From the NCBI GenBank assembly GCA_958009055.1, contig OY253658.1, positions 489,684 through 553,683 on the forward strand: a DNA stretch of 64,000 nt, read 5' to 3'. Source of the DNA: Choricystis sp. odSpoLacu1. Its lineage: Eukaryota; Chlorophyta; Trebouxiophyceae. Below are positions 1 to 9,574 of this stretch, one piece after another (position 1 is the stretch's first letter; every line of letters starts with the position of its first letter). A program made the position numbers and the translations under genes. The notes under the pieces were generated by a model. That model was not told the DNA's origin. It worked only from the letters and a program-made list of their open reading frames with translations, and did no database searches.

Positions 1-325
1 GCAACTCCGGCCTCACGTCCGCCGCTTTGGCGGCGGACGTCTGCGCAAAATACGCTTGCAGCGCGTCCAGAAAGCGCGCATTGTCGCGCTCGTCCACGCG
101 GGGGTCTCGCACGACGACGCACCCTGTGGCGGTCAGAGCTGACGCGACGGCGGCGTTGGTGGACGCGACGGCGGCGGGAGAGGGGGAGGGGGCGAGGAGG
201 GGGGCGAGGTCGACGATGGGGATGGTGGTTGGCGGGGCGTCGCCGCTCGCCGGGGGCGGGGAGCAGGCCGCCGCCGACGCCACGATGGGAGGGGTGGGGG
301 CTGCTGCCGTGTCGAAGGCAGGCAT
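1..325 (-). CDS. 2-oxoglutarate/Fe(II) oxygenase, N-terminal part (cut by window edge)
   Basis: A minus-strand start codon at 323-325 opens a frame running off the left edge, giving about 108 residues. After a Pro/Ala-rich leader of about 33 residues the sequence reads TTIPIVDLAPLL, followed by ATGCVVVRDPRV and NARFLDALQAYFAQT. This is the N-terminal layout of isopenicillin-N-synthase-like (DIOX_N) proteins: a strand with the IPIVDL motif, then a helix that ends in an aromatic residue. The catalytic HxD...H core would lie outside the window, so activity cannot be judged. Its 3' neighbour at 525-2702 lies on the same strand, with about 200 bp between them. A second oxygenase at 13.6 kb is only distantly similar in this part. 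Family assignment rests on the N-terminal domain alone; substrate unknown. Confidence 0.62.
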   Translation of the reverse strand, partial: MPAFDTAAAPTPPIVASAAACSPPPASGDAPPTTIPIVDLAPLLAPSPSPAAVASTNAAVASALTATGCVVVRDPRVDERDNARFLDALQAYFAQTSAAKAADVRPEL

Positions 326-524
326 TGGGCAGGGAGGGAGGGAGAGCGCGCCGCGCGAGAGGAAGAAAAATGGAGCGAAGTGCATGCGAATGCGCGCGCG
401 CGTCCTTTGCGGCCGCTGCGCGCCTTCCCTCTTCACCCACACACACACCGTCACTCGTGAGTTGACTCGTGCGTCTGCGTCAATGTATTCACAAACCAAC
501 TCCTTCAAAAAAGCCTACACAATT

Positions 525-2702
525 TCAATCTATCGCTTTACCCCTCTTTCCCCGCCCACCCCGCGTGTCGCGCCACACCAACCCCGCAGCTGCGGCCACA
601 GCCGCGTACCCCCCCGCCTCCCGCACCGCGCGCGCCACATCGTCTCGTCCGGCATCCAACAAAGCTGCCTTGGTGGGCATGCTGGCGGGGCGTGGAGAGG
701 ACGCCGCGAAGGCGGAGGCGGCAGCCACGGCGGCCTCCAGGCGCTGCGAGCGTGGCGGGCGAGACGCGACGCGCCGCCGCGGTGGCGGCAGTGGCAGTGG
801 TCCCCGCGTCAAAAAGGCAGCTTCTCGGTCGTACTCTAGGCCGGCGGCATCGGCAGCCGCCCGGAAGCCTCCTAGGCGGCGCACCAGTTTTAGAAGGGCG
901 TCGACGTCGGCGTCTGCTCCTGCCGTCACCTCCGCCAGCGCGGCTTTGCCGGGCAGCACGCCCGCTTTCAGGGCCACAGGCGCAACCACCGCCAACTTGG
1001 CCCTCAAGTCGGCCCCCGTGGCGGACGGCTGGCGTGCGCGCGGCTTGAGCCCAGCCGCCTGCGCGACCGCGTCGCTGCCGCCCCACCTCCTAATGTCGTG
1101 CTCCAGAGCCAGCATGCCCGAGTCTTTCAGGGCGGTCCGAGATGGCATGACACGGTCTGGGCCAGCCAGTTGGCGCAGGGTAGACGCCAGCGAATCAAAA
1201 TCTTTCCACACACCATTCGGCCGCCGCGCGGTCGCGCGCCCCATCCTCCTCGCCGCCGCCGCAAACCCGCCGTGCGCTTGCACCGCCTTCAGCACGGATG
1301 ACGCGTTGGCGGCCAGCAGGTCGGTGGAGGTGGGCAGGCGGTCGGGGGAGGGGGCGAGTTCTGCGAGGGCTTGGTCGACGGCCGCTGGATCCGTCCAGTA
1401 GCCTTGGGGGGCGCGCCGGGCGCGCCGCACCATGTAGGGGAGGGAGGAGGTGGAGGTTGGACGGCGCCTGTGCACGGTGTACACGTCTGCCGAGTCGCCG
1501 TCGCCCTCGATCCAGAAAGTGGGTGTGCGCGCGGGGTGCGTGCGCGCGGCGGCCGGGGGTGGGGCGGATGGGCCTGTGCGCTTGTCCTCGGAGAGAAGAG
1601 GGCACAGGCACACGGTCAGCAGGCCGACGCGTGGCGGGGTGCCGGCGACGGCACAGCGGGCGCACACGGCGTTGATGGCGGCGACCAGGCCGGCGGTGGA
1701 GGCAGCGACGCGAGCCACCAGAGCGTCGAGGTCGCCCGCCCCCGTCCTCTGCGCCAGCCACGGGTCCCCAATGTCGTCGGGGTCGGCGTCATCATGGGGA
1801 CTCCCCGCAGCTTCCCTGCCCCCAAACGGGGCCAGTTTGCGGATGCGCGCAGCATAGAAGCCGCCGCCATCGCCCAGCGCGGTCGTGCCGTCCAGCGTCC
1901 CGCGGTCGACGACATCCGCCACGCTGGCGTCTCGCCGCGCTTCCTCGGCGTCGTACGCATCGCACACGATGGCCAGGTCGCAGTCGACGACGTCGCCCAG
2001 GGGGACGGTGTCGTGGAGGGGGAGGGTGAGGCCCGAGCGCGCGGAGGCGGCGACGAGGGCAAGGGGCGGGCCGCCTGGGATGGGGGCCCCGATGGATGCC
2101 GGCACCGCGTCTATGCGAGGCCGGTCAGAACACGGCGCCTCCTTCAAAGCCGCCTCGAACGCGGCAGCAGCCAGCCGCGCGCGGCCGCCGCCACCGTCCT
2201 CCAGAAATAGCACGCGCAGGCTGGTGCGTGCCGCGGCCCGTGCAGCTGTGCGAAAGGGCGCAGACCGAAACACCACTTTCAAGGGTTCATCCGCGGACGA
2301 GGATGGCGGGAAAGCAGGTTTGGAGGTGCGGCGGTGCTGGCGTCTGGGTGGTGGTGGTGTGGGGGGCGGCGGCGGCGGCGGTGCAGCAGCAGCCGGTGCC
2401 GTTCCTTCCTCTGCAGGCGGCACCCAGCGCGACCTCCACCCTCTCCACGGCCGCACCGAGGGCGCGGACGCGTAGGTGATGGGGGCGGCGCCGAGCAAAG
2501 AGGCGGACGCGGCGTGGAAGGGCGCGACGTCGTCGGAAGGGAGGAGGCAGAAGGGGCCCAGGGCGGGAGGCATGGTGGTGGAGCGTGTGGAGCGTCCACT
2601 AGAGCCTGCTGCTGGTGTGTTGGTGCCGTCGGACTTGGTGGTGGTGGCGGGTGGTGAGCCCCCGCCGCAGCGGCGGGGGGTCGCGACAGCAAAGACGCGC
2701 AT
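525..2702 (-). CDS. Low-molecular-weight PTP-like pseudophosphatase with four C-terminal GG-helix repeats
   Basis: Single-exon frame, 725 residues. Residues ~1-160 are a Pro/Ala/Ser-rich leader with a basic start, possibly an organelle targeting region. Residues ~165-345 follow the low-molecular-weight protein tyrosine phosphatase fold: a strand VLFL, a loop ending in Arg, CDLAIVCDAYDAEEA (equivalent to the usual FDxIxxMDxxN segment) and DPDDIGDPW (the Asp-Pro acid loop). The catalytic P-loop, normally C-x5-R-S, reads EDGGGGRAR here, so the nucleophilic Cys is replaced by Glu while the Arg is kept; it should not be an active phosphatase. From ~435 to the end there are four repeats with the pattern (M/L)P(S/T/G)xxxL...(V/I)xxxGG...A...G(L/M), preceded by a W-rich linker (YWTDP, VWKDF). 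Such repeats occur in plant and algal organelle proteins, but I cannot name the family. Divergently transcribed from the helicase gene 230 bp away. Confidence 0.7.
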   Translation of the reverse strand: MRVFAVATPRRCGGGSPPATTTKSDGTNTPAAGSSGRSTRSTTMPPALGPFCLLPSDDVAPFHAASASLLGAAPITYASAPSVRPWRGWRSRWVPPAEEGTAPAAAAPPPPPPPTPPPPRRQHRRTSKPAFPPSSSADEPLKVVFRSAPFRTAARAAARTSLRVLFLEDGGGGRARLAAAAFEAALKEAPCSDRPRIDAVPASIGAPIPGGPPLALVAASARSGLTLPLHDTVPLGDVVDCDLAIVCDAYDAEEARRDASVADVVDRGTLDGTTALGDGGGFYAARIRKLAPFGGREAAGSPHDDADPDDIGDPWLAQRTGAGDLDALVARVAASTAGLVAAINAVCARCAVAGTPPRVGLLTVCLCPLLSEDKRTGPSAPPPAAARTHPARTPTFWIEGDGDSADVYTVHRRRPTSTSSLPYMVRRARRAPQGYWTDPAAVDQALAELAPSPDRLPTSTDLLAANASSVLKAVQAHGGFAAAARRMGRATARRPNGVWKDFDSLASTLRQLAGPDRVMPSRTALKDSGMLALEHDIRRWGGSDAVAQAAGLKPRARQPSATGADLRAKLAVVAPVALKAGVLPGKAALAEVTAGADADVDALLKLVRRLGGFRAAADAAGLEYDREAAFLTRGPLPLPPPRRRVASRPPRSQRLEAAVAAASAFAASSPRPASMPTKAALLDAGRDDVARAVREAGGYAAVAAAAGLVWRDTRGGRGKRGKAID

Positions 2703-2932
2703 TTGGGCAGGTCGGCGCCCCCGCGTGTCTCACACACACACAGTATCGGGCGTGTCACGGTGCCCGCATGAGAGCACGGGGACGCGGTGGTCGCGGGTAG
2801 AGAGAGAGTTGCGGGGAAAAAACGTCGGCAATTTTGTGTCGAGCTGGAACGACGAAAAAAGGAACACGCTTCACTTTCGGCGCGTCGTTTCGCGCTCAAT
2901 CGCCCCCCCCCACACACACACCAGCCAAAAAC
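2703..2932. promoter_or_regulatory. Shared intergenic promoter region of the pseudophosphatase and SBNO genes
   Basis: The two start codons face away from each other with 230 bp between them, so this stretch must contain both 5' UTRs and promoters. It holds CACACA and C-rich tracts just before the SBNO ATG. No TATA box or defined motif is visible. Confidence 0.4.
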
Positions 2933-5900
2933 ATGGCTGACCCCTCGAAGCCCCCCCCCCCGCCGGCCTCCGGCGACGACCACGACCACGACGCCGGCGC
3001 CGTGGCGTCGGGCGCCGTGTTCACGCCATACACGCCGTCCGTCATCTGCGACGCCGCGCGCGCCGCGGGCGTGCGCCTGACGCCGCACCCCAGCTGCGTG
3101 ACGGAGGCGGCGTCATTGAGGTAGGAAGGGTTGTGGGTGGGGAGGGGAGGAGAGGGTGGGAGGGAGAGAGCGAATTGCCGACCCCTCCCGCCGTGCGCGA
3201 CTCGCCCGCTGTGGGTGCCCACTCGCAGCGTTAACCGCGCCCCGAGCGCCGCCCCGGCGACACCCTCCCCACACGCCCCCGCCGGCGAGAGCATGAAGGC
3301 ACACCCACCAACCGCCGACCCCCGCGCCCTGCCTCCCCCTTTTACCTCAGCTCTGTCTCCCTTCCCCCCATCACCTACCCCATCTTCGACACCCTGGGCC
3401 GGGCCGCTGCCTCAGGCGCCCTGTCCGACCTGCAGCTGGAGGCGGTGGCGATGGCGTGCCAGCGGCACGGGGTGCGGCTGCCGGCGCCCCCCGGCGCGCC
3501 GCCGGGGGCGGTTGGCCTGCGCGCGGGGCTGCTGTGTGGTGATGCGACCGGGACGGGTGAGTAAGAAAAAAAGGAAGATGGATTGTGTTTTGTGTATTTC
3601 ACGGTGTCCGAGGGGATGGTGGTGGGCGCGGGGGATGGCGGGTGTGGGTTGCGCTTTTCTTGATCAACCCTGGTTCCCTCCCACCCACCCCTCCTCACAG
3701 GCAAAGGGCGCCAACTGGCCGCCGTCATCCTGGACTCCGTCGCCCGGGGCCGCCCCCGCCACGTGTGGGTGTCCACGTCGAGCGACCTGGCGGTCGACGC
3801 GCGGCGCGACCTGGACGCGGTCGGCGCGACCGACGTCGCCATCGTCCCCGCGGCCTCCGCCCTCGGGCCATCCGCCACCGGCCCACCCGTCGGCATCGCC
3901 AAGCCCACCGTGCTGTTCATCACGTACACCACGCTGGCGTCGGCGGGTGGGCGCACCAGCCGCAGCACCCGCCTCGACCAGCTCATCCGCTGGTGCGGTG
4001 GCGCCGCGTTTGACGGTGTCCTGGCGTTTGACGAGGCCCACAAGGCCAAGAACTTCACGGCAGGTACCGCGGCCGCGGCGGCGGTGATCAACGCTCAAGC
4101 CCTCCTCCCGGGCGCGCGCGTCGTGTACGCGTCGGCCACCGGCGTCTCCTCCGTCTCCCACATGGCCTACCTCTCCCGCCTCGGCGTGTTTGGCCCGGGC
4201 ACCCCCTTCCCCGACTTCAAAGCCTTCAACGTCGCGCTCGCCGGCAAGGGCATCCCCTTCATGGAGCTGATGGCGCAGTCGATGAAGGCGGAGGGGTCGT
4301 TTGTGGCGCGCGGACTTTCTTTCGAGGGTTGCGAGTTCGCGACGCGGGTCTGTGCGATCGATGGTGACGCGGTGGCGGTGTATGACGCGTCGGTCGCGCT
4401 GTGGCGCCGCCTGTACACTGCTGTGCACGCGGCGCACGGCCACACCAAAAACTGGCGCTTCGTCAACATGGCCTATTTTGGCGCTGTGTCGCGCTACTTC
4501 CGTGGTCTGACGGTCGCCTTGAAGGTCCCCGCTGTTGCGGCTGCCGCCACCGCCGCGCTGGCAGACGGCCAAGCGGTGATTCTGGGCCTGCAGAGCACCG
4601 GCGAGTCGGCGTGCGCTGCGGCCGACCTGTCGGCCGGGGACCGGCTGGCGGCGCCACCGTCCACCGCGCGCGAGACGCTGGTGGGTTTCATCAAGAAGTA
4701 TCTATTTGCGGACGGCGAGGCTGAGGATGATGAGATGGAGGGCGGCGACGGCAGCGACGACGACGACGCTCGCGCCGTGTCGCCCCCGCCCCAGCGCACC
4801 GCCGCCGGGCGCCCGCTGCGCGTGGCGGCCGCCACCGCGCGCCAGCGCGCCGCGTCGGCCGAGGAGGTGGTGCTGTCGTCGGATGAGGAGGAGGAGGACG
4901 GCAGCGAGAAAAAGAAGAAGGCTGCTTCTCCTTCTCCCTCCTCGCCGTCTTCTTCCTCGCCGCCGTCCGACTCTGGTGAAAGCTCCGACTCCGACTCCGG
5001 CCTCATGATTGTGGAAGACGACGGCACCGAGGTCGCCGTCAAGAGCGCTGCCAAAGCCGCGGTCGAGACGGCGCGCGCTGACACGCCCGCCCCGACGCCG
5101 CCCGGGCCGGCGCCGGCGTCTCGCTCGGCGGCGGCCACGCCTGATGTGGAGGATGGTGGTGATGGCTCCGACGCCACCGACGCGCCCATGCCGGACGCGC
5201 CCCCCCCGCCCCCGCTCGAACCGCCGCGCGAGCCGGTGTACGACGCCGACACCCGCCGCTCCCTCCTGGCCGACGTGCGCGCCATGGACCTGCCCCCCGC
5301 CCCCCTGGACGACCTGATGGACCGCCTGGGGGGGCCGTCTGCGGTTGCTGAGCTCACGGGGCGCAAGCTGCGGGTGGTGCGTGTCTCGCGCGCGGGCGAG
5401 GACGGCGCCGCCGCCGACTCGTTCCTCGTTCAATCGCGCACCACCGGCCGGGACGGCGCCACCGACAGCATCAACGTGGAGGAAGCCCGCCGCTTCAACG
5501 TGGGCGACAAGCTGGTGGCGCTGATCTCGGATGCGGCGTCCACGGGCGTGTCCCTGCACGCGGGCACCTCGTTTGGCAACCAGCGGCGCCGCACCCACAT
5601 CACGCTGGAGCTGGCGTGGGCGGCCGACAAGACGCTGCAACAGCTAGGCCGCTCCCACCGCGCGGCACAGGCGTCGGCGCCCGTGTACCTGCTGACCCAG
5701 ACGCCGCTGGGCGGGGAGTCGCGGTTTGCGTCGGCTGTTGGGCGCCGGCTGCAGAGCCTGGGCGCGCTGACGCGCGGCGACCGGCGCGCCGCGTCGGGGT
5801 CGGCCACCCTGGCCGACTCGGCCATGCTGGACTCGGCGCTGGGCAAGAATGCGGTGTGCACGATGCTTGCGTGTGTCGGGACGCCGGACCGGCAGCCTGT

Positions 5901-7794
5901 GTTTGGTGAGGGTGGTGGTGAGGGTGGTGGTGGTGGCGGCCGCAACGCTGCTGCCCCCACGCCCGCCCGCCGCGGCCGCCGAGGCCCCGTCTCGGTGGCC
6001 ACCGCTGGGGCGACTGCTGCTGCCCGCGCCCGCACCGCCGCCGCGGCCATCGCGTCCAACGCCCCCGCGTCCGACGAGCGCGACGTCACGGGCCTCCTGC
6101 CTGACGGGGTCACCTTGCGCATGCTGCGCGACGGCGTGACGGGCTCGCTGGCGGGGCTGCCTGCGTCTCTGCGCGAGGACCCGATCCTCGCTGCGTTGCT
6201 TCGTGAAGACATTTTGTCCGCCGCCGACCAAGTGCGCGCCGTCGCCGAGTTCCACGGCGCGGCCGCCGCGGATGCCGCGGAGGCGGGGCTGTCGCTGGAG
6301 GCGCTGCCAAATAATAATGAGGTGAAAAAGTTTTTAAACACCCTGCTGGCAACGCGCGTCGCGGCTCAAGTCGCCTTTTTCGCCTACTTCTCCGCCTGCC
6401 TGGACGCCGAAGTCGCCACCGCGCGCCGCAACGGCACCCACGACGCAGGCCCGGGGGAGCTGACCGTGGCGGATGAAGACATGAGCAGATTGCTGGATGG
6501 GGCGGAGGGTGGTGGTGGTGCGACGGGTGGCGACAACGCCACCGCCCACCCCATTCGCCGCCGCGGTGAAACCACCACCACCGTCTGGACCTTCCCCAAC
6601 GGCCAGTCGATCGTGGCCCACCGCCTCGTCGTCGACCGCGGCCTGTCTGCCGACGCTGCGCGCGGCTGCCTGCGCGAGCACCAGCTGGCGGGGCCCATGG
6701 TGGCGGCCGAGTCTGGCTTCTACACCTCGCGCGCCGGCCCCGTCGCTGGCGGCCGCTCCCTCCTGCTGGCGCTGGCCAAACCCGCCGCCTTTGCGGGCGC
6801 TGCCGTGTCCGGGTACGATGTGTGGCGCCCAAATATCGGCATCTCGCACACCCCTTTCACCTCCTTTGACCTGGCCACCAAGTACGCCCGCCTGGATTAC
6901 GACGCCGCCCTGGCCGAGTGGGCGGAGATTCACTCCGACACGCTGCGCTGCCACCACGGCGCTGCCTGCCCTGCCGGCGCGACCTGCGCCTCTGGCGGTG
7001 GCCGCCTGCACTCGGTCACCCTGCTGACTGGCCCCGTGTACCGCGCCTGGGACACGCTGGAAACCGTGCTCAAGTCGGACGCGTCGTTGACGGCGTCCGA
7101 CAAGGCGCTGCGCACCTTGCGCGCGGCGCGGCCGGACGGGTCGTCCCTGGTCGGCGTCAAGTTCCCGCCCGAGAAGCTGGCGAACGTCACTGCGCGGCTG
7201 CAGGGTGACGCCGACCGCGCGGCAGAGCGCCCGGCTGCGGCGGTGGCGGCGGCGATGGAGGGTGGGGAGGGTGGCGCGGCGGCGGCAGCCGACGCCGCCG
7301 CGTCTCCCGCCGCGGTGGCGGCGTTGGAGGGTGGTGGTGGGGAGGGTGGGGAGGGTGGTGCTGCGGCGGCCGACGCCCCCACCACTCCGCCCCCCAACTC
7401 CCTGGCCTCGCCTCCCCTGCCCTCCCCGGCCCAACTCGCCGCCGCTGCGGCTGCTGCCGCTGGCGCCCCCATCCCTGAAGCCCCCGCCCCCGTGGTCGCC
7501 GCCCCCAAAGCTCCGTCCAGCGGCCGCGCCGCCCACCCCACCCTCGCGTCCCTCTGGGCCAGGGCCGCCGCCAAGCGGGAGGCCGGGGGGTCGCCGGCCG
7601 GCACCACCTCCACCAAGAAGCACGCGTCGGCTGGCCCGTCGGCTGGCGCCATCAAGCAGGAGGATGTCGAGATGCTGCGGGCGCTGGGCGTGGTGGGCGA
7701 GGCCGACGCGCGCCGCCGCATCGCGGCGCACGGGGGGGACGTGGCCAAAGCAGCGGACGCGTACTTCGAGGAGAGCAAGATGGGGGACGAGTGA
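2933..7794 (+). CDS. SBNO: Strawberry notch (SBNO) family SF2 helicase-like protein
   Basis: Three exons: 2933-3120, 3351-3556, 3701-7794 (1495 residues). The junctions rebuild typical SBNO sequence: ASL/SSV at the first and GTG/KGRQ at the second. Walker A is [14 protein letters not shown] (residue ~125), Walker B/DEAH is [12 protein letters not shown] (~240). The C-terminal helicase half contains [24 protein letters not shown], here described only by its core [12 protein letters not shown], followed by [10 protein letters not shown], all hallmarks of the family. A long acidic Ser/Asp/Glu-rich insertion (~470-640) separates the lobes. An Ala/Pro/Gly-rich tail ends in a short UBA-like helical domain (about 1450-1490, [20 protein letters not shown]). 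Family members are nuclear, chromatin-linked regulators of transcription; DNA-dependent ATPase activity is inferred, not shown. Codon use matches the neighbours. Confidence 0.93.
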
Positions 7795-7935
7795 TGGGGT
7801 AAAAGGAGAGAGGGCGGTGAGACGCCGCCGCCAAGCCCCCCCCCCCCCCCCTTGCCTGTTTTTTCTTTTCCTTCTTCGTTCCGTCCCCCTCCCCCCACCC
7901 CCACCCCATTATTTTAGGCCCCCTGTCCTTGTCTA

Positions 7936-7941
7936 AATAAA
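7936..7941 (+). terminator. AATAAA poly(A) signal candidate
   Basis: AATAAA about 140 nt downstream of the SBNO stop codon, within a T/C-rich 3' UTR. Position and orientation fit a cleavage/polyadenylation signal. The motif is rare in the rest of the window, so the signal may not be general in this genome. Confidence 0.4.
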
Positions 7942-8464
7942 GAACTATGTTCCCCTTCTTCTTTTTTCTGTCGCACGCTTGCCGCGCGCTCTAACACTGC
8001 TGCTGTTTTTTTACGTTCATTCGCACTTGTTTTTTGTTCGCTGTGTTTTTCGATGGTTTCAAATCCCTTTTTTTCGCCCCGCCCACGCCGCCCACAGGTC
8101 GCTTTTTTTATACAAAGAAGCTGGTGTGTGTGTGTAAAACCGATGTGGACGCAAAAAACGCGTGTGCCGACGGCGGCGACCGCGCGCGACGCGACGCGGC
8201 CGCCGCGACGTGAGCAAAGCGCGACACAACGCGAACGCTGTCAGCCGCGCGCGTGAGGCTGTCGACACCGTCGTCCGCGTCGTGACCGCCGTGGGCGCCG
8301 ACGCGCGCGGCGCGGCGGCCGCGGCCGCCGACGATGCACGCGCGCGCGTCGACGCGGCCGCCGTCTCTCCAGAACCAGTCCCTTTTTTCCCGATCTTTTT
8401 GCGCCAGAAGGTGCGCATCAATCCCGCACGCTCGTGGTGGGAGTGGGGAGGGCAAAAATATGGC

Positions 8465-8470
8465 AAAAAA
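8465..8470 (-). terminator. RNA polymerase III T-run terminator of the tRNA gene
   Basis: Six consecutive T on the minus strand starting 5 nt after the tRNA discriminator base, the usual Pol III stop. A second T5 run follows about 10 nt further on. Confidence 0.75.
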
Positions 8471-8474
8471 GAAC

Positions 8475-8593
8475 TGATCGAACGCGGGCTCGAACCGCGG
8501 ACCTTGGCATTGCTTATCACGTTCTGCGATGTTCTAGACTCCGATCTCCGCTAGATATTAGTACCACGCTCTAACCAACTGAGCTATACGATC
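8475..8593 (-). tRNA. tRNA-Ile (anticodon AAU) with a 45-nt intron
   Basis: Reading the minus strand, a cloverleaf folds as follows: acceptor GATCGTA/TTCGATC with one T-T mismatch, D arm GCTC-AGTTGGTTA-GAGC, anticodon stem TGGTA/TGCCA, and T arm CGCGG-TTCGAGC-CCGCG with discriminator A. The anticodon loop is CTAATA+A with anticodon AAT at 8557-8559. An intron of 45 nt (8511-8555) sits after position 37, the canonical site for nuclear pre-tRNA introns. The A-box TRGCNNAGTTGG and B-box GGTTCGAGCC are intact and an oligo-T terminator follows. AAU is deaminated to IAU to read AUU/AUC in eukaryotes, consistent with a cytosolic tRNA. Confidence 0.92.
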
Positions 8594-8962
8594 TTTGACG
8601 TCAAAAGATGTCAAAAAAGCAATTTATGACGGATATATTGAGTGAATTGTGCTGACCAGTGTTCACTATCACCAGTCACCCCCGACCCCACCTCTCCACC
8701 CCCCCATCTTTCCGGACACGACGCGTACACATCTCCCGCGTCCATCTACACCAAGAAACGCGGGCACGATCGCCCAATACGGTAAAACAGGGCGCCCTTT
8801 TTTACCACACCCCCCAACCACCCCCCACCTCCTGGCGCCCCACACCATTTTTCAAACGCACACAACGCACATGCACGGAAACCAATCACATGAAAGAAGA
8901 GGGCGGGCGGACAAACCCTCACTATGGTCAACACTTCACTCGTTCACCTAAAACAACCACCC
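8594..8962. other. Intergenic between tRNA-Ile and LYR gene
   Basis: Contains the tRNA 5' flank and the 3' flank of the minus-strand LYR gene. It is C/A-rich (many CACC and CCCC runs) with a locally lower GC content than the genes. I see no coding or structural feature. Confidence 0.5.
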
Positions 8963-9382
8963 CTAAAACACGCCCCCCCACACCCCCACATCCCGCCCAA
9001 AGTGTTGCCGCTTCACCAGGTCCCTGTGCTTGCGGTAGACTTCATCAGGTGTGAGGCGGCCAGCGCCAACAGCGCGGCCGGTCGCACTCGCCTCTCCACC
9101 CTCCACCACTCGCCCCTCCCGCACCACGTACACGCCGCCCCGCCCGCCTCGCCTTTCGCCAGGCTTGCGTGCTGTGGTGGCACGCAGCCCAGCTATGGCG
9201 GCTAGGAGGCGCTTGATGGCGGCGTCGGCGTCGGCACCAGTTAAAGCCGCGGCACTGCGCACCTCCGCCGCGGCTTCAGCTCGCCGCCTGGCAGCGTCGG
9301 CAGCAGGCAGCCGTTTGAGGAGTTCAGCAAAGTCGCGCCAGGCGGACAGGACGACGGGGTTGGGGAGAGAGAGAGGCGGCAT
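8963..9382 (-). CDS. LYR-motif-like small protein (probable mitochondrial factor)
   Basis: 139 residues from the ATG at 9380-9382. The N-terminal 65 residues, with AWRDFAELLKRLP, an Arg-rich helix AARRRAEAAAEVR and a third helix AIKRLLAAIAGLR, match the three-helix LYR (Complex1_LYR) layout. In this layout an aromatic/Tyr-Arg helix is followed by RxxxR-x-x-[IV]R. The strict L-Y-R triad reads A-W-R here. LYR proteins act with acyl carrier protein in mitochondrial respiratory-complex, Fe-S or ribosome assembly; the exact member is not determinable. The C-terminal half holds a Gly/Arg linker, then LTPDEVYRKHRDLVKRQHF. An upstream in-frame extension exists (to 9460) but looks like 5' UTR translation. 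Same strand as the next two genes. Confidence 0.55.
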   Translation of the reverse strand: MPPLSLPNPVVLSAWRDFAELLKRLPAADAARRRAEAAAEVRSAAALTGADADAAIKRLLAAIAGLRATTARKPGERRGGRGGVYVVREGRVVEGGEASATGRAVGAGRLTPDEVYRKHRDLVKRQHFGRDVGVWGGVF

Positions 9383-9574
9383 GCGGGAGACGTGTGGGGG
9401 GCAGGCTGTGTGAGATTTGTGCCCCGCGGACGTGTGCGTGTGGGACCACACACGCGACACACACCCAAGCGCTGGCGCGCGAGCGTGAATTGGGGAGAAG
9501 AGAGAGAGAAAAAAACAATTCAGTTCTGTTTTTCGACGTTCTCAACCCGCGCTCTCAACCTCCCCAACTCTCTC

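Larger units (their letters stand above)
7795..8474. other. Intergenic: SBNO 3' flank
   Basis: Contains the SBNO 3' UTR with a long C tract, the AATAAA at 7936, and T-rich stretches to about 8110. From 8160 to 8360 there is a CG-dinucleotide-rich block (GCGCGACGCGAC-like) that is open in several frames, but it has no recognisable protein similarity, plausible start context or splice partner. I see no gene here. Confidence 0.5.

Noticed and set aside
3121..3350. Alternative SBNO acceptor at 3228 giving a longer exon 2
   Set aside because: It would put the following sequence in a frame that destroys the conserved [13 protein letters not shown] and Walker A segments; the acceptor at 3350 restores the family sequence.
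6334..7731. 465-residue minus-strand frame
   Set aside because: Antisense shadow of the SBNO last exon.
8059..8554. Open frames on both strands upstream of the tRNA
   Set aside because: Low-complexity Ala/Arg products running through the tRNA gene; no family and no splice support.
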